DNA of 64,000 bases from Pseudonocardia hierapolitana (GTDB lineage: Bacteria > Actinomycetota > Actinomycetes > Mycobacteriales > Pseudonocardiaceae), in NCBI RefSeq assembly GCF_007994075.1, contig NZ_VIWU01000001.1:1922001-1986000 (forward strand), written 5' to 3'. The notes beneath the pieces were generated by a model, which saw only the letters and a program-made list of their open reading frames with translations, was not told the origin of the DNA and made no database searches. Position numbers and translations under genes: made by a program. Positions 1-8,685 of this stretch are shown piece after piece; position 1 is the first letter of the stretch; the number at the start of each line of letters is the position of its first letter.

Positions 1-1
1 C

Positions 2-1435
2 GGAGTGGTCGGCAACCTCGTCCAGCTCGCGCTCACGCTCGCGGTGATGCTCAGCCTGTCGTGGCAGGTCACGCTGCTCGCCCTCGTGCTGCTGCCCTTG
101 TTCGTGCTGCCGGCGCGGCGGATGGGCCGCAGGCTCGCCTCCCTCGAACGGGAGGCGGCCGACCACAACGCCGCCATGGGCACGCAGATGACCGAGCGCT
201 TCTCCGCGCCGGGCGCCACGCTCATCAAGCTGTTCGGCAGGCCGGCCGACGAGACGCGCGAGTTCGTCGCCCGCGCCGCCCGGGTCCGCGACATCGGCGT
301 GCGCACCGCCATGGTGCAGTGGGTGTTCGTCTCGGCGCTCACGCTCGTGTCCGCGCTGGCACTCGCGCTCGTCTACGGCGTGGGCGGGTGGCTGGCGCTG
401 TCCGGCGGCGTGAGCTCCGGCGACGTGGTGGCGCTCGCGCTACTGCTCACCCGCCTGTACGCGCCGCTCACGGCCCTTGCCAGCGCCCGGGTCGAGGTCA
501 TGAGCGCGCTGGTGAGCTTCGAGCGGGTGTTCGAGGTGCTCGACCTGCCGCCCCTGGTCGCGGAACCGGAGAACCCCGAGTCGCTGCCCGACGGGCCGCT
601 GTCGGTGGAGTTCGGCGCGGTCGACTTCGCCTACCCGTCCGCCGACAAGGTGTCGCTGGCATCCCTCGAAGAGGTCGCGCGGCTCGACACCCGCGGCGGC
701 GAGCAGGTGCTGCACGACGTCTCGTTCCGGGCCGAACCGGGACAGATGATCGCGCTCGTCGGGTCGTCGGGCGCGGGCAAGTCCACCATCGCGCAGCTGC
801 TCCCCCGGCTGTACGACGTCGACTCGGGCTCGGTCGAGATCGGCGGCGTCGACGTGCGCGACCTCTCGTTCGACACGATCCGCGGGGCGCTCGGCCTCGT
901 CACCCAGGACGGCCACCTGTTCCACGAGTCGATCCGGTCCAACCTGCTCCTGGCCGCCCCCGGGGCCACCGACGCCCACCTCTGGGACGCGCTGGAGCGC
1001 GCACGCCTCGGCGAGCTCGTGGCGTCCCTGCCCGACGGCCTCGACACCATCGTCGGTGAGCGCGGCTACCGCCTGTCCGGCGGCGAGCGGCAACGGCTCA
1101 CCATCGCCCGCCTGCTGCTGGCGAAGCCGCGGGTCGTGGTGCTCGACGAGGCCACCGCCCACCTCGACTCCACCTCGGAGGCCGCGGTGCAGGAAGCGCT
1201 GGGCGAGGCCCTGCACGGCCGCACGGCGATCGTGATCGCCCACCGGCTGTCCACCATCCGCGCCGCCGACCAGATCCTCGTGCTCGAGGGGGGCCGGATC
1301 GTGGAGCGCGGCACCCACACCGAGCTCCTCGCCCGTGGCGGTCGCTACGCCGAGCTGCACCGCACGCAGTTCGACCAGCCGAGCAGCGACGACGGGATCA
1401 GCACCGAGACCGCTGTCGCACTGGCCGGCAGCTGA
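2..1435 (+). CDS. ABC exporter, fused permease/ATPase (5' end outside window)
   Basis: The frame is open at the window edge, so the N-terminus is missing. About the first 170 residues are the last membrane helices of an exporter-type permease domain. The rest is a complete nucleotide-binding domain with Walker A GSSGAGKST, signature LSGGERQR, Walker B VVVLDEAT and a switch histidine in IAHRLSTIR. A half-transporter of this type works as a homo- or heterodimer that exports lipids, drugs or peptides across the cytoplasmic membrane; the substrate cannot be read from sequence. A strong hairpin follows the stop, so this is probably the last gene of its transcript. A partner half-transporter may lie upstream, outside the window. 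Confidence 0.9.
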   Translation, partial: GVVGNLVQLALTLAVMLSLSWQVTLLALVLLPLFVLPARRMGRRLASLEREAADHNAAMGTQMTERFSAPGATLIKLFGRPADETREFVARAARVRDIGVRTAMVQWVFVSALTLVSALALALVYGVGGWLALSGGVSSGDVVALALLLTRLYAPLTALASARVEVMSALVSFERVFEVLDLPPLVAEPENPESLPDGPLSVEFGAVDFAYPSADKVSLASLEEVARLDTRGGEQVLHDVSFRAEPGQMIALVGSSGAGKSTIAQLLPRLYDVDSGSVEIGGVDVRDLSFDTIRGALGLVTQDGHLFHESIRSNLLLAAPGATDAHLWDALERARLGELVASLPDGLDTIVGERGYRLSGGERQRLTIARLLLAKPRVVVLDEATAHLDSTSEAAVQEALGEALHGRTAIVIAHRLSTIRAADQILVLEGGRIVERGTHTELLARGGRYAELHRTQFDQPSSDDGISTETAVALAGS

Positions 1436-1442
1436 CCGGAAG

Positions 1443-1477
1443 CCGCCCGGCCGAGTTGAGGGGTCTCGGCCGGGCGG
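1443..1477 (+). terminator. Hairpin terminator after ABC exporter
   Basis: A perfect 13-bp inverted repeat (1443-1455 with 1465-1477) encloses a 9-nt loop, 8 nt after the stop codon. There is no clear T tract, which is common for terminators in GC-rich actinobacteria. Confidence 0.6.
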
Positions 1478-1524
1478 AGGGGCGGCGTGCTGCACGCGTG
1501 ATCCGCCTCCGGCAGACTCGACGC

Positions 1525-3576
1525 GTGGACTTCCGCTCCCCCTACCGGCACGGGTTCCTCCGGGTCGCCTCATGCACCATCCGCACCTCGATCGCGCAGC
1601 CCGCGGCGAACGCCGAGGCCGTGCTGCAGGCGGCACGGGAGTGCCACGCGGACGGGGCCGGGCTCGCGGTCTTCCCCGAGCTCGCGCTGTCGGGCTACTC
1701 GATCGAGGACATCCTGATGCAGGACACGCTGCTCGATGCCGTCGAGGAGGCGGTGCTGCAGGTCGTGGCGGGCTCGACCGACCTGCTCCCGGTGCTGGTG
1801 GTCGGGGCGCCGCTGCGGTACCGGCACCGCGTCCACAACACGGCGGTCGTGATCCACCGCGGGCGGGTCCTCGGGGTGGCACCGAAGTCGTACCTGCCGA
1901 CGTACCGGGAGTTCTACGAGCGGCGGCAGATGGCACCCGGCGACGACGTGCGCGGCACGCTGCGGATCGGCGATTCGGAGGTCCCGTTCGGGCCCGACCT
2001 GCTGTTCGCGGCCGAGGACGTGCCGGGGTTCGTGCTGCACGTCGAGGTGTGCGAGGACATGTGGGTCCCGATCCCGCCCAGCGCGGAGGCGGCGCTCGCC
2101 GGCGCGACCGTGCTCGCCAACCTCTCGGGCAGCCCGATCACGGTGGGGCGCGCCGAGGACCGCTGCCTGCTCGCGCGGTCGGCGTCGTCGCGCTGCCTGG
2201 CCGCGTACGTCTACGCCGCCGCGGGCGAGGGCGAGTCCACCACGGATCTGTCGTGGGACGGCCAGACGATGATCTGGGAGAACGGGGTGCTGCTCGCCGA
2301 CACCGAGCGGTTCCCGAAGGGCCCGCGCCGCTCGGTGGCCGACGTCGACCTGGACCTGCTGCGGGCCGAGCGGCTGCGGATGGGCACGTTCGACGACAAC
2401 CGCCGCCACTACGCCGACCGCACCGGCGCGTACCGGCGCGTCGAGTTCCGGCTGGATCCACCGGACGGGGACATCGGGTTCCACAGGGAGGTCGAGCGGT
2501 TCCCGTTCGTGCCGGCCGACGAGTCGCGGCTGGAGCAGGACTGCTACGAGGCCTACAGCATCCAGGTCTCCGGCCTGGAACAGCGGATGCGCGCCATCGG
2601 CCGGCCCAAGGTCGTGATCGGCGTGTCGGGCGGGCTGGACTCCACGCACGCGCTGATCGTCGCGGCGAAGGCGATGGACCGGGAGGGCCGTCCGCGCAGC
2701 GACATCCTCGGGTTCACGCTGCCCGGGTTCGCCACCGGCACCCGCACGAAGGGCAACGCCACGCGGCTCGCCGAGGCACTCGGGATCACGTTCACCGAGC
2801 TCGACATCACCGAGACGGCCCGGTTGATGCTGAAGAACCTGGAGCATCCGTTCTCCCAGGGCGAGCCGGTGTACGACGTGACGTTCGAGAACGTCCAGGC
2901 CGGACTGCGCACCGACTACCTGTTCCGCGCCGCCAACCAGCGCGGCGGGATCGTGCTGGGCACCGGCGACCTCTCCGAGCTGGCGCTCGGGTGGTCGACC
3001 TACGGCGTCGGCGACCAGATGTCGCACTACAACGTCAACGGCGGGGTGCCGAAGACGCTGATCCAGCACCTGATCCGCTGGGTGGTGTCGTCGAAGCAGT
3101 TCGACGACGACGTGAACGCCGTGCTCACCGACGTCCTCGACACCGAGATCACGCCCGAGCTGGTCCCGACCGGCGAGGACGAGGAGGTGCAGAGCAGCGA
3201 GGCGAAGGTCGGGCCGTACTCGTTGCAGGACTTCTCGCTCTTCCACGTCCTGCGCTACGGCTTCCGCCCGTCGAAGATCGCCTTCCTCGCCTGGCACGCG
3301 TGGCACGACCCCCGGCAGGGCGACTGGCCTGCCGGGTTCCCCGAGGACGAGCGGCCGTCGTACACGCTGGGCGAGATCAAGCACTGGCTCGAGGTGTTCG
3401 CGCAGCGCTTCTACGGGTTCAGCCAGTTCAAGCGGTCGGCACTGCCGAACGGGCCGAAGGTGGCGGCGGGCGGATCCCTCTCGCCGCGGGGAGACTGGCG
3501 GGCGCCGTCGGACATGTCGGCCCGCATCTGGCTTGACGAGATCCACAGGGAGATCCCGGCAGAGTGGAAAGGGTGA
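1525..3576 (+). CDS. nadE: Glutamine-dependent NAD+ synthetase
   Basis: It makes NAD+ from deamido-NAD+, ATP and glutamine-derived ammonia, the last step of NAD synthesis, in the cytosol. Residues ~1-280 are a nitrilase-type glutaminase domain, with the Glu of [10 protein letters not shown], Lys of [13 protein letters not shown] and Cys of VEVCEDMW as the catalytic triad. Residues ~330-650 are the synthetase domain with the PP-loop [13 protein letters not shown]. Its 683 residues match the long two-domain actinobacterial form. I chose the GTG at 1525 because [17 protein letters not shown] aligns from memory with the mycobacterial N-terminus; an in-frame start at 1456 would add an unlikely leader. 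It overlaps the next gene by 13 nt, suggesting co-translation. Confidence 0.96.
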   Translation: MDFRSPYRHGFLRVASCTIRTSIAQPAANAEAVLQAARECHADGAGLAVFPELALSGYSIEDILMQDTLLDAVEEAVLQVVAGSTDLLPVLVVGAPLRYRHRVHNTAVVIHRGRVLGVAPKSYLPTYREFYERRQMAPGDDVRGTLRIGDSEVPFGPDLLFAAEDVPGFVLHVEVCEDMWVPIPPSAEAALAGATVLANLSGSPITVGRAEDRCLLARSASSRCLAAYVYAAAGEGESTTDLSWDGQTMIWENGVLLADTERFPKGPRRSVADVDLDLLRAERLRMGTFDDNRRHYADRTGAYRRVEFRLDPPDGDIGFHREVERFPFVPADESRLEQDCYEAYSIQVSGLEQRMRAIGRPKVVIGVSGGLDSTHALIVAAKAMDREGRPRSDILGFTLPGFATGTRTKGNATRLAEALGITFTELDITETARLMLKNLEHPFSQGEPVYDVTFENVQAGLRTDYLFRAANQRGGIVLGTGDLSELALGWSTYGVGDQMSHYNVNGGVPKTLIQHLIRWVVSSKQFDDDVNAVLTDVLDTEITPELVPTGEDEEVQSSEAKVGPYSLQDFSLFHVLRYGFRPSKIAFLAWHAWHDPRQGDWPAGFPEDERPSYTLGEIKHWLEVFAQRFYGFSQFKRSALPNGPKVAAGGSLSPRGDWRAPSDMSARIWLDEIHREIPAEWKG

Positions 3577-4223
3577 GCCGGAAACTCTGGGTCCTCCTGG
3601 CGCTGCTGGCGCCGATGCTCGTCGCCACACCGCTGGCCTGGTTCGCCGCGTCCACCGACGGCAGGCGCACCACCGTCGACCGGGCAGACGCCCGGCCCGT
3701 CGCGATCGTGCTGGGCGCCGGGCTGCGCCGGGATGGCCGGCCGAGCCTGCTGCTCGCCCGGCGCCTGGACATCGCCGCCGACCTCTACCACCGCGGCACG
3801 GTGGACGCCGTGCTCGTGACCGGGGCCGACGACGAGCCTGCGGCGATGCAGCGCTACCTGCTCGCCGCGGGCGTCCCGGACGCCAAGATCGTCGGTGACG
3901 CCGCGGGCTTCCGGACGTGGGACTCGTGCGTGCGGGCACGCGAGGTGTTCGGCGTGCGCTCGGCGATCGTCGTCACGCAGCGGTTCCACCTGCCACGCGC
4001 GGTCGTCCTGTGCGGCGCTGCAGGCATCGACGCCACCGGGGTGGGTGACGCGAGCCTGGAGGCGCGCGGGCTCGCCACGGTCTACGGATGGCTGCGCGAG
4101 GTCCCGGCCGCGGTCAAGGCCCTCGGCGACACGCTCTTGCGGCCGGAGCCGCAGCGCATGGGCCCACCGACGAGCACGCTGGCCGACGCGCTGCGCGCGC
4201 CGCGTTCGTCCTCGGAGTCCTGA
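3564..4223 (+). CDS. SanA/YdcF-like DUF218 membrane protein
   Basis: A 219-residue protein with one N-terminal membrane segment (about residues 7-28) and a DUF218 domain. The domain is visible as VAIVLGAGLRRDG, the VLVTGA segment, the TWDSCVRAREVFG helix and VVTQRFHLPRAV. E. coli SanA and ElyC belong to this family and affect envelope permeability and peptidoglycan or lipid-carrier metabolism; the reaction is unknown. The GTG at 3564 has an AGGGAG-like site 11 nt upstream and lies inside the end of nadE. A second GTG at 3573 would give a GTGA overlap. The link to NAD synthesis is positional only. Confidence 0.82.
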   Translation: MERVSRKLWVLLALLAPMLVATPLAWFAASTDGRRTTVDRADARPVAIVLGAGLRRDGRPSLLLARRLDIAADLYHRGTVDAVLVTGADDEPAAMQRYLLAAGVPDAKIVGDAAGFRTWDSCVRAREVFGVRSAIVVTQRFHLPRAVVLCGAAGIDATGVGDASLEARGLATVYGWLREVPAAVKALGDTLLRPEPQRMGPPTSTLADALRAPRSSSES

Positions 4224-4301
4224 ACCTTCCTCCAGCTGGCAGACCCACTTCTGGAGGTTCGTCCATCGTCGCCGGGTCGGCTCGCGGTTTGACTGGGGCA
4301 C

Positions 4302-5417
4302 ATGACCACCGCGACCACCCACCCCGCACTCGCCCCGGCCCGGCTCGGCGTCCACACACTGCGCAACCGGCTGGCCGTGGCGCCCATGACCCGCACCTCC
4401 GCGACCGCGGACGGCGTGCCGACCCCGGAGATGGCCGACTACTACGCCGAGTTCGCCGAGGGCGGGTTCGGCCTGATCGTCACCGAGGGCACCTACCCGG
4501 ACGCTGAGTACAGCCAGGGCTACTTCAACCAGCCCGGGCTCGCGGCCGATGCGCACGTCGACGGGTGGCGGGCCGTGACCCGACGCGTGCACGCCGCGGG
4601 TGCCGTGATGATCGCGCAGCTGATGCACGCCGGCGCGCTGTCGCAGGGCAACCCGCACCGCACCAGCACCGTCGGCCCGTCCGCCGTGCAGCCGCGCGGG
4701 GAGATGATGCCCGAGTACGGCGGCAGCGGGCCGTGGCCCGTCCCGGCCGAGCTGAACGCCGACGGCCTGGAGCGGATCGTCGAGGGCTTCGCCGCCGCGG
4801 CCGTGCGGGCCCGGGAGGCGGGCTTCGACGGCGTCGAGATCCACGCCGCCAACGGCTACCTGCTCGACCAGTTCCTCACCGAGTACACCAACCTGCGCAC
4901 CGACGCCTACGGCGGCTCCGTCGCGAACCGGGTGCGGCTCACCGCCGAGGTGACCGGTGCCGTCCGCGCCGCCGTCGGGTCCGAGTTCCTGGTCGGCGTC
5001 CGGTTGTCCCAGACCAAGGTCAACGACTTCGAGTACCGCTGGCCGGGCGGCCGCTGGGAGGCGGAGACCATCTACAGCGCGCTCGCGGATGCGCGGGCCG
5101 ACTACCTGCACATCGCCAGCGAGGGCCGGGCCTTCCTGGAGACGGCGCTGCTCGACGGCGGGTGCACGACCACCGGGCTCGCCCGCAGCGCGACCGGGCT
5201 GCCGGTGATCGCCAACGGCGGCATGCACGACCCGCGCCAGGCCGAGCAGGTGCTGGCCGACGGGCACGCGGACCTGCTCGCCGTGGCCCGCGGCGCGCTC
5301 GCCAACCCCGACCTGCCGCGCCGGCTCGCCACCGGAACCCCGCTGCGGCCCTTCGACCGCGCGATGCTCTCCCCGCGCGTGACGCTCGAGAACGCTCGCC
5401 GTGGCCGTAATGGTTGA
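4302..5417 (+). CDS. Old yellow enzyme-family alkene reductase
   Basis: A 371-residue FMN-dependent NAD(P)H:flavin oxidoreductase, a TIM-barrel enzyme that reduces activated C=C bonds of enones or nitro-esters in the cytosol. Family marks are RLAVAPMTRTSA near the start, QLMHAGALS, the active-site helix AREAGFDGVEIHAANGYL (His and Asn bind the substrate oxyanion), YGGSVANRVRL, and IANGGM for FMN phosphate binding. It lacks the C-terminal FeS and NADH domains of the longer dienoyl-CoA reductase type, so it is a classical single-domain reductase. The 78-nt gap upstream could hold its own promoter. The natural substrate is unknown. Confidence 0.92.
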   Translation: MTTATTHPALAPARLGVHTLRNRLAVAPMTRTSATADGVPTPEMADYYAEFAEGGFGLIVTEGTYPDAEYSQGYFNQPGLAADAHVDGWRAVTRRVHAAGAVMIAQLMHAGALSQGNPHRTSTVGPSAVQPRGEMMPEYGGSGPWPVPAELNADGLERIVEGFAAAAVRAREAGFDGVEIHAANGYLLDQFLTEYTNLRTDAYGGSVANRVRLTAEVTGAVRAAVGSEFLVGVRLSQTKVNDFEYRWPGGRWEAETIYSALADARADYLHIASEGRAFLETALLDGGCTTTGLARSATGLPVIANGGMHDPRQAEQVLADGHADLLAVARGALANPDLPRRLATGTPLRPFDRAMLSPRVTLENARRGRNG

Positions 5418-5485
5418 TTTATAGGTTTAAGCCTTACTCATCGGGGCGATCCCACTCGTGACGGACCACGACACGAGGAGGACGC

Positions 5486-6358
5486 ATGGTTCCGGTCGCC
5501 CACCGCCGCGTCGATGTGGACGGCATCGAGATCTTCTACCGGGAGGCGGGCCCGGCCGACGCCCCGGTGGTCGTGCTGCCCCACGGCTACCCGTGCTCGT
5601 CGTTCCAGTTCCGCCACTACATGGCGGCGCTGGGCGATCGCTGGCGCCTCGTCGCGCCCGACCACCCCGGGTTCGGCCACAGCGCGACCCCCGACCCGGA
5701 TCGCTTCCCCTACACGTTCGACGCGTACGCGCAGTACCTGCGCCGCTTCGTGGACGTGCTCGGACTGCAGCGCTACGCGATCTACCTGCACGACTACGGG
5801 TCCCAGTTCGGCCTGCGGCTGGCGATGAGCGCCCCGGAGCGGGTGGCGGGGCTGATCCTGCAGAACGGCGACATCTACCCGGAGGAGCACGGCCCGAAGT
5901 ACGCGCCGCTGAAGGCGTTCTGGGACGACCCCACCCCGGAGGGCCGGGACCGGCTGCGGGCCGCGGTGAGCGAGGAGGGATTCCGCGACGAGTTCGTCGG
6001 CGAGGTCCCGGAGCGTCAGGTGGAGCAGATCAGCCCCGACCTGTGGACGTTGCACTGGGCATTGGTGCAGCGCCACGGCCGGCGCGAGCACCTGGTCCGG
6101 CTGCTGGCCGACCAGGGGTCGACACAGGCGTGGTTCCCGCGGCAGCAGGCGTACCTGCGCGAGCACCGGCCACCCACGCTGATCGCGTGGGGCCCGCACG
6201 ACGGCTACATGCCCGAGGGCGCCGCCCGGGCCTACCTGCGCGACCTGCCCGACGCCGAACTGCACCTGCTCGACGCCGGGCACTGGGCGCTGGAGACGCA
6301 CCTCGACGAGATCGTCGCGCTGTCGCGCGCCTTCCTCGCCCGGGTGCACCCCGCCTGA
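5486..6358 (+). CDS. Alpha/beta hydrolase, epoxide hydrolase/dehalogenase type
   Basis: A 290-residue alpha/beta-fold hydrolase. The oxyanion motif HGYP is at residues 33-36. The nucleophile elbow reads HDYGS, with Asp103 where lipases have Ser; this places it with epoxide hydrolases and haloalkane dehalogenases, which form an alkyl-enzyme ester on Asp. The late acid is probably in GPHDGYM and the histidine in DAGHWALET. The ATG at 5486 follows GGAGGA. The leader around 5409-5445 is unusually AT-rich for this genome and probably carries the promoter. A MITE-like element starts 2 nt after the stop codon. The substrate is not predictable. Confidence 0.88.
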   Translation: MVPVAHRRVDVDGIEIFYREAGPADAPVVVLPHGYPCSSFQFRHYMAALGDRWRLVAPDHPGFGHSATPDPDRFPYTFDAYAQYLRRFVDVLGLQRYAIYLHDYGSQFGLRLAMSAPERVAGLILQNGDIYPEEHGPKYAPLKAFWDDPTPEGRDRLRAAVSEEGFRDEFVGEVPERQVEQISPDLWTLHWALVQRHGRREHLVRLLADQGSTQAWFPRQQAYLREHRPPTLIAWGPHDGYMPEGAARAYLRDLPDAELHLLDAGHWALETHLDEIVALSRAFLARVHPA

Positions 6359-6360
6359 CT

Positions 6361-6523
6361 GGTGCCCCGGCAAGGAAGGTTGGTGCGTAAATCGGCGGAT
6401 CCAGGTTTCCGCTGGTGTGCCGGCGGGCCGGCCTCGTACCGGGCGTACTCGGGCTGTTCGCCGCTGCGTCCAACGTGGAGCTGGGCCGCCGAGACCCTTG
6501 GCGAACCTCCGGCGGGGAGCACT
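6361..6523. repeat. MITE-like dispersed element, copy A (degenerate)
   Basis: This fills the gap between two convergent genes and is homologous to 55898-56059. By hand, the 109-nt core at 6385-6493 matches 55921-56029 at about 85% with two compensating single-base indels. The outer ends also correspond: GGTGCCCC on the left, GAGCACT on the right. The inverted ends are eroded here. Indels put any reading frame out of phase between copies, so it is not a conserved coding region. Confidence 0.7.
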
Positions 6524-6525
6524 AG

Positions 6526-7050
6526 CTAGGAGGCCTGCGCGAGCAGCCGCTCCGGCTCGGTGGCGTAGACCGTCATCCAGGTCGGCCGCAACCGGTAGTA
6601 GACGACGTCGTTCCAGTCGAACGACGTGTCGCCGTAGAACCCGCGCAGGTACTCGTGGATCGCTGGCCAGTCGGGATGGGTGATCCCGTCCGCGGAGACG
6701 AGCTCCTCGACCGTGCCGTGGACGAACACCCCCAACTCCTCCCCGCGCAGGTGCGCGACGCTCGCCGCCGGCCGGGCGCGCAGGTGTCGCGCCTTCGCGG
6801 CGCCGCGCGCCGTGCCGAACACCCAGCGGCCGTGCAGGAAGTGCCCGTCGACGGCGCTGACGCGCGGCTCGCCCTTCGCGGTGACGGTGGACAGCACGAG
6901 GACGCACATCCCGGTGAGCACCCGCGCCAGCTGCTCGGCGGTCAGGCTGCGCTCGCCGGTGATGATCGACTGCAGGTGCGCGGTGGACCGGCCGAGCGAG
7001 GCGTCGATGAGGTTCTGCAGGTCCCGGAGCTCCGGTTCGGTTTCGTACAC
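6526..7050 (-). CDS. Pyridoxamine 5'-phosphate oxidase-fold protein
   Basis: A 174-residue split-barrel flavin-binding protein of the PNPOx-like family. The segment CVLVLSTVTAKGEPRVSAVDG is the usual first strands, followed by WVFGTARGAAKARHLRARPAASVAHLRGEELGVFVHGTVE. Relatives bind FMN, F420 or haem and range from general stress proteins to F420-dependent reductases. The C-terminal WNDVVYYRLRPTWMTVYA segment is shared with uncharacterised actinobacterial members. It starts at a GTG without a clear ribosome site and is divergent from the DUF1989 gene. Cofactor and substrate are unknown. Confidence 0.82.
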   Translation of the reverse strand: MYETEPELRDLQNLIDASLGRSTAHLQSIITGERSLTAEQLARVLTGMCVLVLSTVTAKGEPRVSAVDGHFLHGRWVFGTARGAAKARHLRARPAASVAHLRGEELGVFVHGTVEELVSADGITHPDWPAIHEYLRGFYGDTSFDWNDVVYYRLRPTWMTVYATEPERLLAQAS

Positions 7051-7180
7051 GCGACGAGCATGGCATTGAAACCTGACAGGACGTGGTCACGAAGTGCGCT
7101 GGAGCTTCGCCCAATGGGTGGGCCGTTCGATGGAGGTTCCGCCCTCGCCCGCCGCGTCGCGCGGAGGTTGGGTGAAGGGT

Positions 7181-7822
7181 ATGCAGAGCGACACGATCAC
7201 CAGACGGATCGAGGTCCCCGGCGGATCGGGGCGGGCGGCGCGCGTACGGGCGGGTGAGCTGGTCCGGGTCGTCGACGTGGCAGGCGGGCAGGTCGGCGAC
7301 GTCTTCGCGTTCGCGCTCGAGACCCCCGGCGAGCATCCCGGGAACGAACATCACAGCGCCGCGCACACCCGCGCGGCGACGAGCCGGCTCTTCCCCGCCG
7401 TCGGGGATCCGTTCGTGACCGACCGCAGGCGCCCGATCCTCACGCTCGTCGCCGACACCTCCCCGGGCTTGCACGACATGCTGATCGCCGCGTGCGACCC
7501 GCAGCGGTACGCCCAGCTCGGCGCGCCCGGCCACCGCTCCTGCGCGGCGAACCTGCGCGAGGCCCTCGCCGCCATCGGGCACCCCTACACCGGCCCGACG
7601 CCCCAGCCGATCAACGTGTTCATGCGGATCCCGGTCGGCGCCGACGGCACGCTCTCCTGGTTGCCCGCCCCGACCGCGGCGGGGGACGCGATCACCTTCC
7701 GGGCGGAGCTGGACGCGGTGGTCGTGGTGTCGTCGTGCCCGCAGGACCTGGTCGGGATCAACCGCGGAGAACCGTCCCCGCTCGCGGTGGAGGTGCTGGC
7801 CGGGCAGGGTCGGCAGGCATGA
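7181..7822 (+). CDS. DUF1989 / urea carboxylase-associated family protein
   Basis: A 213-residue protein of the DUF1989 family, encoded near urea carboxylase, allantoate or purine-degradation genes in many bacteria. Recognisable parts are the VVDVAGGQVGDVFAF strand, the NEHHSAAHTRAATSRLFP stretch, CAANLREAL, and PINVFMRIPVG with a conserved C-terminal SSCPQD. The fold resembles aminomethyltransferase-like proteins and the activity is not settled. I chose ATG 7181; GTG 7172 is nearer the GGAGG at 7163-7167. The stop overlaps the deacetylase start (ATGA), so the two are translationally coupled. With PucR and an NCS1 permease alongside, a role in ureide or purine nitrogen use is a reasonable inference. 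Confidence 0.82.
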   Translation: MQSDTITRRIEVPGGSGRAARVRAGELVRVVDVAGGQVGDVFAFALETPGEHPGNEHHSAAHTRAATSRLFPAVGDPFVTDRRRPILTLVADTSPGLHDMLIAACDPQRYAQLGAPGHRSCAANLREALAAIGHPYTGPTPQPINVFMRIPVGADGTLSWLPAPTAAGDAITFRAELDAVVVVSSCPQDLVGINRGEPSPLAVEVLAGQGRQA

Positions 7823-8685
7823 GCGGAAGCTGGCACGGCGGCGCGGCGGCCGTCGCGACGCTGACCTTCGACGTCGACGCGGAGACGCCCGTGCTCGCCG
7901 CGGGCCGGGGCTACGCCGACCACATGTCGACGATGTCGCACCAGGCCTTCGGGCCGGAGGTCGGCGTTCCCCGGATCCTGGACCTGCTCGACGAGCTCGC
8001 GGTGCCCGCCACGTTCTTCGTGCCCGGGTGGGTGGCGCAGCAGCGGCCCGGCCTGGCGGCGTCGATCGCGGAGCGCGGCCACGAGGTGGCGCACCACTCC
8101 TACTCCCACCGGCCACCGACGGCGATGACGGCGGCGCAGGAGCGCGCCGACTTCGAACGGGCGCTCGCGGTGTTCGCCGAGCAGGGCATCCCGATCAGCG
8201 GCCACCGCGCGGCGATGTGGGAGGCGAGCTGGCGAACGCCCGCGCTGGTCGCCGAGCACGGCCTGCGCTACGACTCGTCGCTGATGGCCGACGACCGGCC
8301 CTACCGGCTCGCAGCAGGCGGTGGCGAGATCGCCGAGCTGCCGGTGCACTGGTCGCTCGACGACTGGGAGCAGTACGCGTTCCTGCCCGCCCCGCAGGTC
8401 GGTTCGGTGATCACCGCGCCGTCGACGGTGCTGGGGATGTGGTGCGACGAGCTGGACGCGATGCGGCAGTACCGGTGCCTGTTCAACCTGTGCGTCCACC
8501 CGTTCCTGTCCGGGCGGCCGAGCCGGATCGTCGCGCTGCGGAAGCTGATCGAGTTCGCGCTCGACCGCGGTGACGTGCGCTTCGCCCGATGCCGGGACGT
8601 GGCGGAAGCTGCGCTGTCGGACTGCGCTCTTCCCGTGCGCCACCCGGAACGCCCGGACGTGTCAGCGGAGGTCTTCCCCGACTGA
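7819..8685 (+). CDS. NodB-type polysaccharide deacetylase / PuuE-like
   Basis: A 288-residue NodB-homology metal-dependent deacetylase or amidohydrolase. The motif-1 Asp pair is in TFDVDAE (residues 16-22) and the zinc histidines are in HHSYSH (92-97). The lack of a signal peptide argues against cell-wall deacetylation. It favours the cytosolic branch that contains PuuE allantoinase, which opens the hydantoin ring of allantoin. The ATGA overlap with the DUF1989 gene and the adjacent purine-type regulator and permease agree with this. The 3' end overlaps the convergent pucR gene by 24 nt. PuuE function is inferred from context; a peptidoglycan or N-carbamoyl substrate remains possible. Confidence 0.82.
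   Translation: MSGSWHGGAAAVATLTFDVDAETPVLAAGRGYADHMSTMSHQAFGPEVGVPRILDLLDELAVPATFFVPGWVAQQRPGLAASIAERGHEVAHHSYSHRPPTAMTAAQERADFERALAVFAEQGIPISGHRAAMWEASWRTPALVAEHGLRYDSSLMADDRPYRLAAGGGEIAELPVHWSLDDWEQYAFLPAPQVGSVITAPSTVLGMWCDELDAMRQYRCLFNLCVHPFLSGRPSRIVALRKLIEFALDRGDVRFARCRDVAEAALSDCALPVRHPERPDVSAEVFPD

Noticed and set aside
1335..3536. 733-codon plus-strand frame across nadE
   Set aside because: Arg/Ala/Gly-rich shadow of nadE in another frame; no domain visible.
7051..7180. Guanidine (ykkC-type) riboswitch before the DUF1989 gene
   Set aside because: Urea carboxylase-associated genes can carry one, but I could not see the conserved core in this leader.
5438..8116. 892-codon minus-strand frame
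   Set aside because: It runs through four real genes on both strands with shadow composition. Only the embedded PNPOx gene, in another frame, is real.
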